DNA of 62,425 bases from Caldithrix abyssi DSM 13497. GTDB lineage: Bacteria; Electryoneota; AABM5-125-24; Hatepunaeales; Hatepunaeaceae. Numbering within the stretch: the stretch's first letter is position 1; each line of letters begins with the position of its first letter. The DNA is taken from the NCBI GenBank assembly GCA_945865405.1, contig CAMBDS010000014.1:1-62425 (forward strand), read 5' to 3'. Positions 1 to 10,500 of this stretch are shown piece after piece. The notes beneath the pieces are model-generated. The model saw only the letters and a program-made list of their open reading frames with translations. It had not been told where the DNA came from and did no database searches. A program made the translations under genes and the position numbers.

Positions 1-36
1 GATGAGGAAGATTACGCGGATGAAGAAGAGAATTAA
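1..36 (+). CDS. C-terminal tail of an unidentified protein
   Basis: The first 36 bases are open in frame 1 and end in TAA at 34-36, encoding the acidic tail DEEDYADEEEN. The tail lies about 130 bp upstream of enolase on the same strand, so it is probably the end of the preceding gene. Nothing in eleven residues allows a family call. It could also be a chance open frame at the window edge. Confidence 0.35.
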   Translation, partial: DEEDYADEEEN

Positions 37-119
37 GACTCCTTCGTAGTCCAAGGGAAAGTATGACGGAATTATTCCTTAATTTTACAACAATTTGAAT
101 ATCGCAAGTTATCTATCAA

Positions 120-145
120 TTTCGTTTCGGTCATCTGAAACGAAA
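120..145. promoter_or_regulatory. Inverted repeat in the eno leader
   Basis: A perfect 9-bp inverted repeat (TTTCGTTTC / GAAACGAAA) with an 8-nt loop lies 11 nt upstream of the enolase Shine-Dalgarno (GGAGGT, 157-162). It could be the terminator of the upstream gene, an operator or a leader hairpin. There is no T-run after it, which argues against a classical terminator. The function is inferred only. Confidence 0.4.
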
Positions 146-165
146 CAAATTACACCGGAGGTTGA

Positions 166-1440
<1,275 letters not shown>

Positions 1441-1767
1441 ATGGCTCCGCAGAAGAATAGCCGAATACTGGGCATTCCTTACCGAAAGTTGAAAAGTTGG
1501 CTAATCGGGGCTGGAATTCTGACGCTTGTCTCACTATTCCTTTTCGGTGGAGACGGATACTGGCGCACCATGATGCGTAAGCGCGGAGTTGAACGACTTG
1601 AGGCAAAGATCGATACCATCGCCACAGTGAACAAAGCTATGCGCGCCCGGATGAATGCACTGAAGGTGGGTGACAAAGCGGCACTTGAAGAAGAGGCGCG
1701 GGCAAGAGGGATGGTCAAGCGTGGCGAGAAAGTTTATGTTATGGAAGAGAAAAAGGGCGGAAAGTAA
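1441..1767 (+). CDS. ftsB: FtsB/DivIC-type septum formation initiator
   Basis: A small bitopic inner-membrane division protein of 108 residues. It has a basic cytoplasmic N-terminus, one transmembrane helix near residues 19-37 and a periplasmic coiled coil near 45-80. The C-terminal motif (AL..EARARGMVKRGEKVYV) matches the conserved end of the FtsB/DivIC family. In that family the protein bridges FtsL and FtsQ at the divisome. The ATG abuts the enolase stop codon, so translation is probably coupled. The short length and low conservation of the family leave FtsB versus DivIC undecided. Confidence 0.88.
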   Translation: MAPQKNSRILGIPYRKLKSWLIGAGILTLVSLFLFGGDGYWRTMMRKRGVERLEAKIDTIATVNKAMRARMNALKVGDKAALEEEARARGMVKRGEKVYVMEEKKGGK

Positions 1768-1809
1768 CTCTTGGAGAGCGGCTTTTCAAGCCTCTCTTGC
1801 AATTGCACC

Positions 1810-1835
1810 GCTGGCAGACGCCCTCGTCTGCCAGC
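1810..1835. terminator. Hairpin between convergent ftsB and CotH genes
   Basis: Perfect 11-bp inverted repeat GCTGGCAGACG / CGTCTGCCAGC with loop CCCT, located between the end of ftsB (plus) and the end of the CotH gene (minus). It is placed to act as a bidirectional terminator, but neither side carries a strong T-run. The core GGCAGACG(4)CGTCTGCC recurs near 48.0 kb, so it also belongs to the window's hairpin repeat family. Confidence 0.65.
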
Positions 1836-1846
1836 AACTTATGTAG

Positions 1847-4756
1847 CTATCTCAAAACAATCAGCTTCGTCATAGTCACATCTGAAGGTTGATCGAGCCG
1901 ACAGAAGTAAATTCCTGCTGGCAACTCCCCCCCATCCATTAACTCTTCAACACTCACCCGATACTGACCGGCCGTGATTTGCTCAAAGTGCCTACTCGCA
2001 ACATTCCTACCCGCCACATCGAACAGTTCTATATTAGCCCGTCCGCCAATCTCTATCACAAAGATCACCTCTGCCCTGTCGTTAAATGGATTGGGGTAAA
2101 TATACATAACCCTTCCATTCATCGCTGGAGGAGTCGCGTCGCCCACCGGGTACTCGACCGCACCGATGTCGTAGTATTTGTAACGACCTGCCCCGTTATT
2201 CTTCTGCCCCGGGGTGTTCAACCTTGATCTACCGAAATAGTCAGTCGTCGGCGCTCCATCTGCTGTTCCAGCGTCGATTAACGGTGACCCTGCTTCAGGA
2301 GTAAAGTCACCATCCCAAGGCTTTTCGAATTGCGGCGAGCCGAGGATGTTTCCAATTCCGGGTAAAGGTAGGTCAGAAAGGCAATAACTGGCTTTCAATA
2401 CTTCAGTGTTGTAAGAAACGAGAATGGTCGTATGCCAAAACACTGAGTTTGTGATGCTATGCGATGACTCATTGCCAATATTGAATATCGTCCTATTTTT
2501 CATGAAATTACAATTCCAAACATCCATGTTCGAATAGTTCAAGCCTAATCCAGATCCGGAATAAACAAAAATAGAATTAGATACATTACAGTGATTTACT
2601 TTGATTGTCGAAATGGCTTCATCATCTAACTCTTCAAACTTACACCTACTAATGTTCGCTGAATTTATAACAGATAACCGTACGCCGGTTTTTCCGGCTG
2701 AAAAACGCGATTTTTCGATCTCGATTGCGCCAGATTGATACTCAATTAAGAGTTGAGCAGAATTGGAGTAATCGCCTCCAGTGAACTCGCAATCCGAAAT
2801 CAGTGCCACGTCACCGTCATTAATGCGCACAAGGCTATTACTTCCGAAGAACTTACAGTTTTCAAGGATAATTGATGAGGAGAAACAATCAATCGCGCTC
2901 CCGTAAGCTCCCCTCGCATAAATTGTAGAATTCTTGATTGACACGTGGGAATTTTGATCCACAAATATTGCTGGTGACAATCCACCACTTCCAGACAAAC
3001 CGCTCGCATCGCGTATGGCAAGAAAAGATAATTCTGCCTCACCTTCAGGTTCAATGACTATCCCTCCCCACCCTATTGCCGGATCAATCGGTTCCAGTCT
3101 GACTGAATCACCGACCGCATCGACGATCTTTAGCTTTCCCTTAACCATCAAACGCGCTGAATCGGCGAACTGAATTCGGACGCCGCGCTCTATTTCAAGT
3201 ACTCCACCCGCCTCCACAACCATATCGCGTGTTGCTCGATAAATTCCCTGATCTGGTCGCAAGCGTCGCTGACCTGTAATCGAATAAGGCACATCGATCC
3301 GGTGATGATCAAATTCAGAGGTCTCAAGAACAGAAAAGTGTTGCAATGGCCCCAGCCACCTATTCTGGCTATCTCGAGCAATTACCCGCCAATAAAGCTT
3401 CCCAACAGGCACATTTGAGAGAATGGCAGAGGTACCTCTCAGGTCGTTGACGCCCCACTCCGGTGCTGAGAAGTGGAAATCTCTGGCAACTTGAAGATCA
3501 TAGGTTACTGCATCACCATCCGAAATAGACGCCGCAGACCAATTGAATAGAACTCCATCCGACGTGATGTGTGCGGGATACAGGTCGAAAGGCAACGGCA
3601 AGCGATTTTCAATGTCAACGAGGCCACTGAGTAACCTCCCCCTCCCCTCCACATCTTGTGGAACAAGATCCATTGAAAGGTGGAAGTCATTAATGGTAAA
3701 TTGTTTGGCAGTGTCTGCCTCGACGGCACTACTCAATATGTGTCGCAACGAATCAGTTATATCCGAGTAATAATCTGAGACGAAAAGTGAATCATTAATA
3801 CTCTTAATCTGATCGAAAATCAATTGTTGCATGTCAGGGTCGAGCCAACAACGACGGATAAGCTCGTTTGTCCCGCCATTTTGGTGACCACTTCTACAAT
3901 ATGGAGGGTCACTGTAAGAACTGCGATAAATAAAAGTCTTATCAACATCCCACGGTATGTACTCCCATCTCCCTCCCTCGCCGCGAAATTTAACCAAAAA
4001 GTAGTTGTGGTAATAGGTTGAGGTGTTTCCAATTAGAGAATTAACTGCAATCGATCTGGCAAGATTTAATCTATCAAAACGACTATCCAACACTTCGTAG
4101 AACTGACTCTGAGGCACATCTTTCAACCAATTAATCAAATTGCGAAGCTCGCTAAAGTTTGTCTGATCTCCATTCTCGCGTTCCCACAATCCACCTTCGA
4201 TCTCGCCGGAAAGCAAGTTTGTCTGATTCTCCGCAGCCTTGTAGATAGGGGCCGAGGGATCGAGCCCACGTTGATCTAAAAATGTGTCTCCGACCTGTTC
4301 AATATCGCAATATAGGCCGGCATATCGTTCATTAATAATTAGCCTGACGAATACCACATTAGGTGCAAGCAACCCGGCTCTCCTGAACAAATCGTAGCTC
4401 AAATATTCACGGACAAACGTCGGATCAGTCCATTCGGAGACAAGGTTGATCTTATCCCGATTTTCGTAACGATATGGAGCGAAGAAATTGACTTTGAATG
4501 ACTTTTTTGGGTATTCCCTACTCGATTCGCCACGAATGCGAATCTCAGCGTTGAAGGCAGTACCTGAATCTCCGGAAAAGGTACAGGGGATGTACTGATC
4601 AAGCCAGTAATTTGTTACTATGTAGGCAAGTTGTGTTGAATCGCAGGTAATTCGGTAGGTTCGCAGAGGTGGAATAGCTCCATCAGAGGAAGTGAAGTAT
4701 CCGACAGAAAGCAAAATAGTGATCCAAATGCTGAAAGCAGAAACTCTAAACATCAT
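1847..4756 (-). CDS. Secreted CotH-kinase protein with beta-helix and T9SS-type C-terminal domain
   Basis: A 969-residue exported protein with a signal peptide near residues 1-26. The CotH kinase-like domain follows (about 60-330; landmarks KKSFKVNF, GLYCDIEQVGDTF, IPWDVDKTF). Next come a fibronectin-III-like segment (about 395-480), a right-handed beta-helix (about 500-780) and a choice-of-anchor-Q-like motif (GSPLIDAG...DIGAVEYP). The last 85 residues form a YPNPFN FlgD-like/T9SS type A domain. CotH proteins are atypical kinases that phosphorylate secreted or coat proteins; the substrate here is unknown. The usual N-x-D in the active region reads NTS in this copy. The ATG overlaps the TGA of the upstream CotH gene (ATGATG), implying coupled translation. 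Confidence 0.88.
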   Translation of the reverse strand: MMFRVSAFSIWITILLSVGYFTSSDGAIPPLRTYRITCDSTQLAYIVTNYWLDQYIPCTFSGDSGTAFNAEIRIRGESSREYPKKSFKVNFFAPYRYENRDKINLVSEWTDPTFVREYLSYDLFRRAGLLAPNVVFVRLIINERYAGLYCDIEQVGDTFLDQRGLDPSAPIYKAAENQTNLLSGEIEGGLWERENGDQTNFSELRNLINWLKDVPQSQFYEVLDSRFDRLNLARSIAVNSLIGNTSTYYHNYFLVKFRGEGGRWEYIPWDVDKTFIYRSSYSDPPYCRSGHQNGGTNELIRRCWLDPDMQQLIFDQIKSINDSLFVSDYYSDITDSLRHILSSAVEADTAKQFTINDFHLSMDLVPQDVEGRGRLLSGLVDIENRLPLPFDLYPAHITSDGVLFNWSAASISDGDAVTYDLQVARDFHFSAPEWGVNDLRGTSAILSNVPVGKLYWRVIARDSQNRWLGPLQHFSVLETSEFDHHRIDVPYSITGQRRLRPDQGIYRATRDMVVEAGGVLEIERGVRIQFADSARLMVKGKLKIVDAVGDSVRLEPIDPAIGWGGIVIEPEGEAELSFLAIRDASGLSGSGGLSPAIFVDQNSHVSIKNSTIYARGAYGSAIDCFSSSIILENCKFFGSNSLVRINDGDVALISDCEFTGGDYSNSAQLLIEYQSGAIEIEKSRFSAGKTGVRLSVINSANISRCKFEELDDEAISTIKVNHCNVSNSIFVYSGSGLGLNYSNMDVWNCNFMKNRTIFNIGNESSHSITNSVFWHTTILVSYNTEVLKASYCLSDLPLPGIGNILGSPQFEKPWDGDFTPEAGSPLIDAGTADGAPTTDYFGRSRLNTPGQKNNGAGRYKYYDIGAVEYPVGDATPPAMNGRVMYIYPNPFNDRAEVIFVIEIGGRANIELFDVAGRNVASRHFEQITAGQYRVSVEELMDGGELPAGIYFCRLDQPSDVTMTKLIVLR

Positions 4757-7428
4757 TTAAGATGAAGCAAAGTAAGTAGATTACTGCCGGCAACGTCTAC
4801 GATTCGAGCATAATAGATTCCGTTTGGCAAGCTATTGGTGGGGTGCCATAGGAGTGATAGCCGACCAACAATGTTTGTTTTGCCATTCAAATTAGCCGTT
4901 ACTCTACCTGATAAATCGTAGATGATAACTTCATAGGTAGTCCCTCTTACTCCAGTCACATCAATCCTGACGGCCCCGTTGAATGGATTTGGAAATGCCT
5001 CGGTTAGCTTTGCAGTTAGAGGGATATCGTTATTTTCAAGTGCAGGAACAGCAGTATAAACGCCATTCTGACGACCAGGTGTGCCATGGTCGCGTGAAGC
5101 TTCCCAATACTGCCAGCCAAAGTTTGAAAGTCCTGGGTTAATCAACTCGAGGGTCGGGCCTTCGCCATCTGGTTCTTCAGGCCAGAAACCACGATCTGCA
5201 TAATTTACCCAATCCACAATAGCTCCCGTAGCGTCGAGAAGTCTAAGATCATCTGTCTGGTTGTCGAATGAAAAGTCAAATCCACCTATCACACTACCAG
5301 CAGTTTCGACTACGGAATTGAAGAGCTCTGGATCCTTGGCAATAATCAGAAATTCTCCCGCGCCAAGCGTTGTCTCGTTCGGGATGAGGTAAAAATTGTC
5401 GCTCCTTGAGTCGGATAATTTCCAGCCACCGATGTTCTGATCTGAATTGACAGTAGTCAATTCCAACCAATCGCCTGTATCAAATCTGTTATTGCTGTTG
5501 TAGTTGATTTCGTTTATAACTACGCGGGAATCTGGATCGTCAACTCGTCGCAATTCGGTTATAACTTCGCTACAAATGAGTTCATTTTCTCCATTATAAA
5601 GAGAAATTGTATCATCAGCCATAGGAGTAAAATAAAGAGTGCCTGTGATCAAACGATTTCGGAATGCGCCTTTCATCAGTTCAAGGTGATTCGTAACCCA
5701 AACGGTATCTCCCGGTGGTACAGTCAATTGTCTTGGGAGCATCGTTTTACGGTAACTACTATTGAGGGCTAAATTACACCCTGAGAGGTCAATCGCACCC
5801 TCCCTGTTGTTCCTAAGTCCAATTAGAAAACTCGCCGATTCTAATACTTCATCGACTCTGACAATCGAAACATCTCCTGAACGAACAGGGTTCGAATTAA
5901 TCTGGATAGCCGGAATCTGAAATGGATAGGTGTTCTGGAGATAAAGTCCGCAGCGAGGAAAGGGGAATCCTTCATTGTCGTTAGGATAAACCCAAGTGTT
6001 GTAATAGATGGGAAATGGATAATTACGTAGATTGAACAGCCTTGTAAATATGCCGTCGTTCGCGTTTCTGTCAGCACCCTGCCCGTTATCGTTTATTTGA
6101 AAACTACGAAATTCACCGAGCGAATCCAGTAACAAAATGTGCACCCATGCAGGAGAATCGAATGTCGTAATCGTAAAGGTAATATCCTCATCGACATTCG
6201 AAAGATAATGATTAGAGAGTTCGGTTCGAGGCTCCATTGGAATCTGCAAGAAATCATCAACCCTACGCAATTCTTCCTTTCTGTCGGTAATATATTCGCG
6301 CAAGTTCACAAATGCTTCGTCAAATTCTTCATTGGATGCACGCTTTAGAGTATCGAGATAAGCGTCATTTCGAATCCTGGCGAAAGTGGAGGCGACCAAA
6401 GCATCTGTTTGTTGCAAATGGGTTTCCTTACATTCGGTAACGAGTTCGAAAAACCGATCTCTACTGCCTTGAAGCTCCAACGTCCGTCGAAAAAATGCCT
6501 GTTGCATTAACAAATCGAAAAAAAGTCGGTCGAATTCATTTGCCCAGTTTCCAGCCCAATCATTGCCTAAAGTACCATCGCAATCCCATGGAATCATCAA
6601 ATATCGATTGTCATCACCACGAACAAGATGGAAATTCTTTCCAAATCCGTCCACATTCCCGATAACAAATTGTAAGGCAAAGTACTTCAAAACATTATCG
6701 ACATCGATCCAATCCTCTATTTCAGCATCTATCTCATCAGTCGTTGCATAATGTAAGAAGGTTAGAAACTTCCCGAGTTCATCATAGCATTCTTGTGTAC
6801 CTACTTGCAGCTCATACATAGTTCTAAAATGAGTATCTTCGAGAAACGGTGCTCCACGCCCAACATGGCTAATGCTGGCGAAAATTTCGTTTTCACCCAA
6901 ATCGTGTCGATCTAAAAAATCGCCATTGATCGGCTCGACTTGGAGATAGACGCCATAATAATCGCCATTAACAATTAACGAGACAAATCTACTATCTGGC
7001 GTTGTCAGTCCCATCTGCCTACCTAGTTGCATCGCTAAATGGTCACGAGAAATTGACCTGTCATAATACTCTGCGTCGAGATTTATCTCCTCAAAACTTC
7101 CCGGGTGATCTTCTGTAAATTCTATTCGCCAGGAATGTTTGGGAAGATTGAGCGCTGAAGCACCTCTGAATTTGACTTTTGCGTCGTATTCTTCATTCTG
7201 GTAAGTAATAACCGCAGGGTAGCTAACGCGAAATGCAGGATTGTCAACCATATTCCTCAAGTCGGCTTGCGCAATCTCAATCTGGTAAACAGGCAGAGTT
7301 AGATTTTGGCTCAAGGCATTCTTCCCGATTATTCCACATAAAGTCGCGATCAAGAACAACAGAGCTGTCAGTCTCGATTTCTTATGCGTGGTAGCTGTTA
7401 GTTTACTTGAATTGGGATTGGAAGGCAT
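4753..7428 (-). CDS. Secreted CotH-kinase protein with lamin-tail domain and T9SS-type C-terminal domain
   Basis: A second CotH paralogue, 891 residues from the preferred ATG at 7428. That start puts a basic region and hydrophobic helix (LTALLFLIATLCGIIG) at the N-terminus. The frame stays open to a TTG at 7551, which would bury the signal peptide. The CotH domain shows RGASALNLPKHSW, YGVYLQVEPINGDFLDRHDLG, GNVDGFGKN and IPWDCDGTLGND. A lamin-tail-like (LTD) domain follows (INEINYNSNN...WLELTT), then the FPNPFNGAVRIDV FlgD-like/T9SS domain. It lies between the C25-like gene and the other CotH gene on the same strand. Probably a secreted or surface-bound protein kinase; the substrate is unknown. 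Confidence 0.88.
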   Translation of the reverse strand: MPSNPNSSKLTATTHKKSRLTALLFLIATLCGIIGKNALSQNLTLPVYQIEIAQADLRNMVDNPAFRVSYPAVITYQNEEYDAKVKFRGASALNLPKHSWRIEFTEDHPGSFEEINLDAEYYDRSISRDHLAMQLGRQMGLTTPDSRFVSLIVNGDYYGVYLQVEPINGDFLDRHDLGENEIFASISHVGRGAPFLEDTHFRTMYELQVGTQECYDELGKFLTFLHYATTDEIDAEIEDWIDVDNVLKYFALQFVIGNVDGFGKNFHLVRGDDNRYLMIPWDCDGTLGNDWAGNWANEFDRLFFDLLMQQAFFRRTLELQGSRDRFFELVTECKETHLQQTDALVASTFARIRNDAYLDTLKRASNEEFDEAFVNLREYITDRKEELRRVDDFLQIPMEPRTELSNHYLSNVDEDITFTITTFDSPAWVHILLLDSLGEFRSFQINDNGQGADRNANDGIFTRLFNLRNYPFPIYYNTWVYPNDNEGFPFPRCGLYLQNTYPFQIPAIQINSNPVRSGDVSIVRVDEVLESASFLIGLRNNREGAIDLSGCNLALNSSYRKTMLPRQLTVPPGDTVWVTNHLELMKGAFRNRLITGTLYFTPMADDTISLYNGENELICSEVITELRRVDDPDSRVVINEINYNSNNRFDTGDWLELTTVNSDQNIGGWKLSDSRSDNFYLIPNETTLGAGEFLIIAKDPELFNSVVETAGSVIGGFDFSFDNQTDDLRLLDATGAIVDWVNYADRGFWPEEPDGEGPTLELINPGLSNFGWQYWEASRDHGTPGRQNGVYTAVPALENNDIPLTAKLTEAFPNPFNGAVRIDVTGVRGTTYEVIIYDLSGRVTANLNGKTNIVGRLSLLWHPTNSLPNGIYYARIVDVAGSNLLTLLHLK

Positions 7429-7580
7429 ATTGAAATATAACAAGTTGTTACACTTTAGCCAAGTGTCGTGGGTGCTTATTAGAGTGTTGGGGAGGGTGGT
7501 ATCTTCTTCCGTTTGCGGAATACTAATTGAGAGAGAGTTTGAGTGTGACAATTAGAGATTAGTCATCAATCCATAAATAG

Positions 7581-10500
7581 TTACTTTATCAACAACAGTT
7601 TTGTCGTGGCAACTTTATCACTCGACATCACGCGGCAGATATAGACGCCAGCGGGAGCGTTAGTTGCATCCCAAAAGGAATTTTTCCGCCCTTTATCTGC
7701 TTTACCGGAAAATAGCTCGGCAATGCTCTGACCAGAAACATCATAGATTGCAACTCGAACATAGGATGGGGCTGGAATTGAATAAGAGATTTTGACGAAA
7801 GAGTTGAAAGGGTTGGGATACGCCGAAACAAATTTTAACTCGTTAGGGACTATTTCAAGGCTATTATCGACGCTAAGCAAGACGCTCAATTCAACAGGAA
7901 TTTCGATGAAACCTGGCTCGGCGTTGTGGGTAATCACCAAATCTATTTCATATAACCCGGAGTCAAGCGAAGATGGATCTACTTCGAGGTGAATAACTCC
8001 CGCCTCCCCAGCGAGAAGTGTATCAGATAAGGGAGCAAATGTCAGCCAGTCGCTATCTGTTCCCGCCAATAGCGTTTCATGTTTCTCAATCAGTTCCATT
8101 GGCCGGGGATTAGCTTCAGAAATTGAACATGAAAAGAACAGTTTTCCGAGTCCTGTATTGTGCACGACGAGTGAATCTTCTAACAAGCCTACATCAAGCG
8201 CCTCGACAACAAGACTATTTTTATTTATGCTGAAAATTGGTTTAAACAAGCCAAAATTGACTTCCGTAGTGTCACCGGGTGCGGGATCCAGATTGGAGCG
8301 AGTCGAATCGTTATAAAATTGCGCGTTTGTGGTAATGGAAATATCCTGGCCATAATAGCCAATCCCGATCAGAAACTGCCCTATTGCGTCGGTAAAAGTC
8401 GATTGTCCGCCGTTAATGGCCACTTCTGCATTGGGAATCGGCCGATTTGTGGCAGCGTTGGTGACGACCCCTGCAAAATAGACCTTCGGGTTAAGCGCCT
8501 CAGTTGTGAACAAAATCGCAAGGCCATCCCGCAAACTTGCGGCTCCAGTGTGAAGTTGGTTCCAGTATGAGTATTCCAGCCCGGTGTCTCGTGAAGGACT
8601 TCCGATACCGATTGTTGCGAAAGGAGTATCCCAGGTTTGGAAGCACGATTGGACGTCCGCTACATCGAGGTATTGGAACTTTATTTCGCCATCACCAAAT
8701 TCTCCAGCGCGTAACTCGGGATCGAAGAGGATGATCTGAAATGTCTCCAGCGGCTCGCCATTGCCTTGGGGGCCAAGTTTACGCATCCGAGACCATTCGA
8801 TAATGTATCGTGCGTTGAGACCATCATACCAGTGATAAACTCCCCCGTCTTGCGTGAGGATTAAGTCATCCCAAAAAGGCGCCAACATTGCCGGAAGGAT
8901 TTCCCCACTTGGAATTCTGCGATTGCGAGCGCCTTTCATCTCATGATGGTCGCCAAACGATGCCCAACCATTGCTACAAATCGTGATCTGCTGAAAATCT
9001 TCACCATAGTATCGAAAGTCAAAAGGTAGATCAACAACTACACTTGTGTCTGCCTCCTCTTCGTTGTCTGATAATCTCAAGTTTGAGCCTGAACCACCGA
9101 GACGGGAACTTATCTCAACCCAATTGTAGGCCGGCCTATTGACCCAACCTGTATCCGAATCATCAATGCAGATATACCCATAGTCATCTGGCCCAAAAGG
9201 TGTCGAGGGTAATGATCGTCCGACTCTAAGCGAAAAAAAAGCGGTATCTATGAACCCGGCTTCAGTCCTTACGACCAGAGCCATCTGGGCCAGGTTTCCT
9301 GCAATATGATTTTCGGCTGCTGTGACTCCCAAAACGCCGTCGGATTGTTGAGAATCGCCAGCTTCAATAGTATGGAACGACGTCTCACCTGAAACTATCG
9401 AGATGGTCGACGAGAGGCTTATAAGCTCACCTGTTAGGTCTGACACTGCGCCAACCCCATTATTACGTAGAGTTAGCCAGAATGTCCCATTTCCACCGAC
9501 CGGGAGCGGGTTGCCACTCCATTGAATCGAAGCAAAGTCAACTTGAGGTCCAATCACAGGAAGATTGAAGTAGCTTTCGTAAACAATTCTGTTGATTTCA
9601 GCAGAAACCTTAAAAGCAGCCTCTGAACCATTGGGAAAGCCGCCCGTTACGTCGACGATAAACAACACAGTTACTGTCTGACCACGTCTTGGAGCGGAGT
9701 CCAACATCACAGCATTGCTTACAACTCTGATCAAGTCGCTTTCGGGAATGAGCGAAACTCTCATTTGGCCTTGTGGGTTGTCCTGCCCTCTGTTGGTCAA
9801 TCTGACGCTAAGCTCTATTCGTTCGGTTGGATTGATATCCCCGTCGCCATTGCCCCGGCTGTTGCCATTGTTGTCATCACTGATTTGTGCGGAATTATAG
9901 CTAATCTGGACGGCAGCTTGCCCAGCCTCAACATCTTCAAGCATGGTAAGGAGATTGTGTCCTGAAACCGTCAATTTTACTGTTTCGTCGGTTATCCATC
10001 CCGGTTCAAGAAAAAGATCGACAATACCATCTTCAGCAGTAAACCCACTAATTTGAAATCCATCAGCTACATAGAGGCATACTCTTGCATCAGCAACAGG
10101 AGTATCATCTCCCTCGGATGTAACAATAACTTCAAAATGTGTGTCACCGATATTCAGAGTTGCAGGATGGGTGACATTCAGTCTTTTGGGTATAGCCGTG
10201 AAGAGATCGACAGCCGGGTCACCCATCAGATTGAAGATGTAATACTCCGTTAGCCAAGCCTCCATGTTGCGGTTTTCTTCATGATTGATATCACCAAGTC
10301 CCTGATATGCTTTCATTAATTGCAATTTTCCATTTTGCAAAGCCCAACCTTGCGAATAGATACCATTCAAGAATGGTGCTGATAGTGTCCCCGCAGCAAG
10401 AAGGTTGTTATAGGCTGTATGAGTAGCTCCCGCAGCTCCTACGGCGCCAATTCCACCTCCGAGAGAATTTGTGATAAATTTTTCAGTATATGTATTCGCA

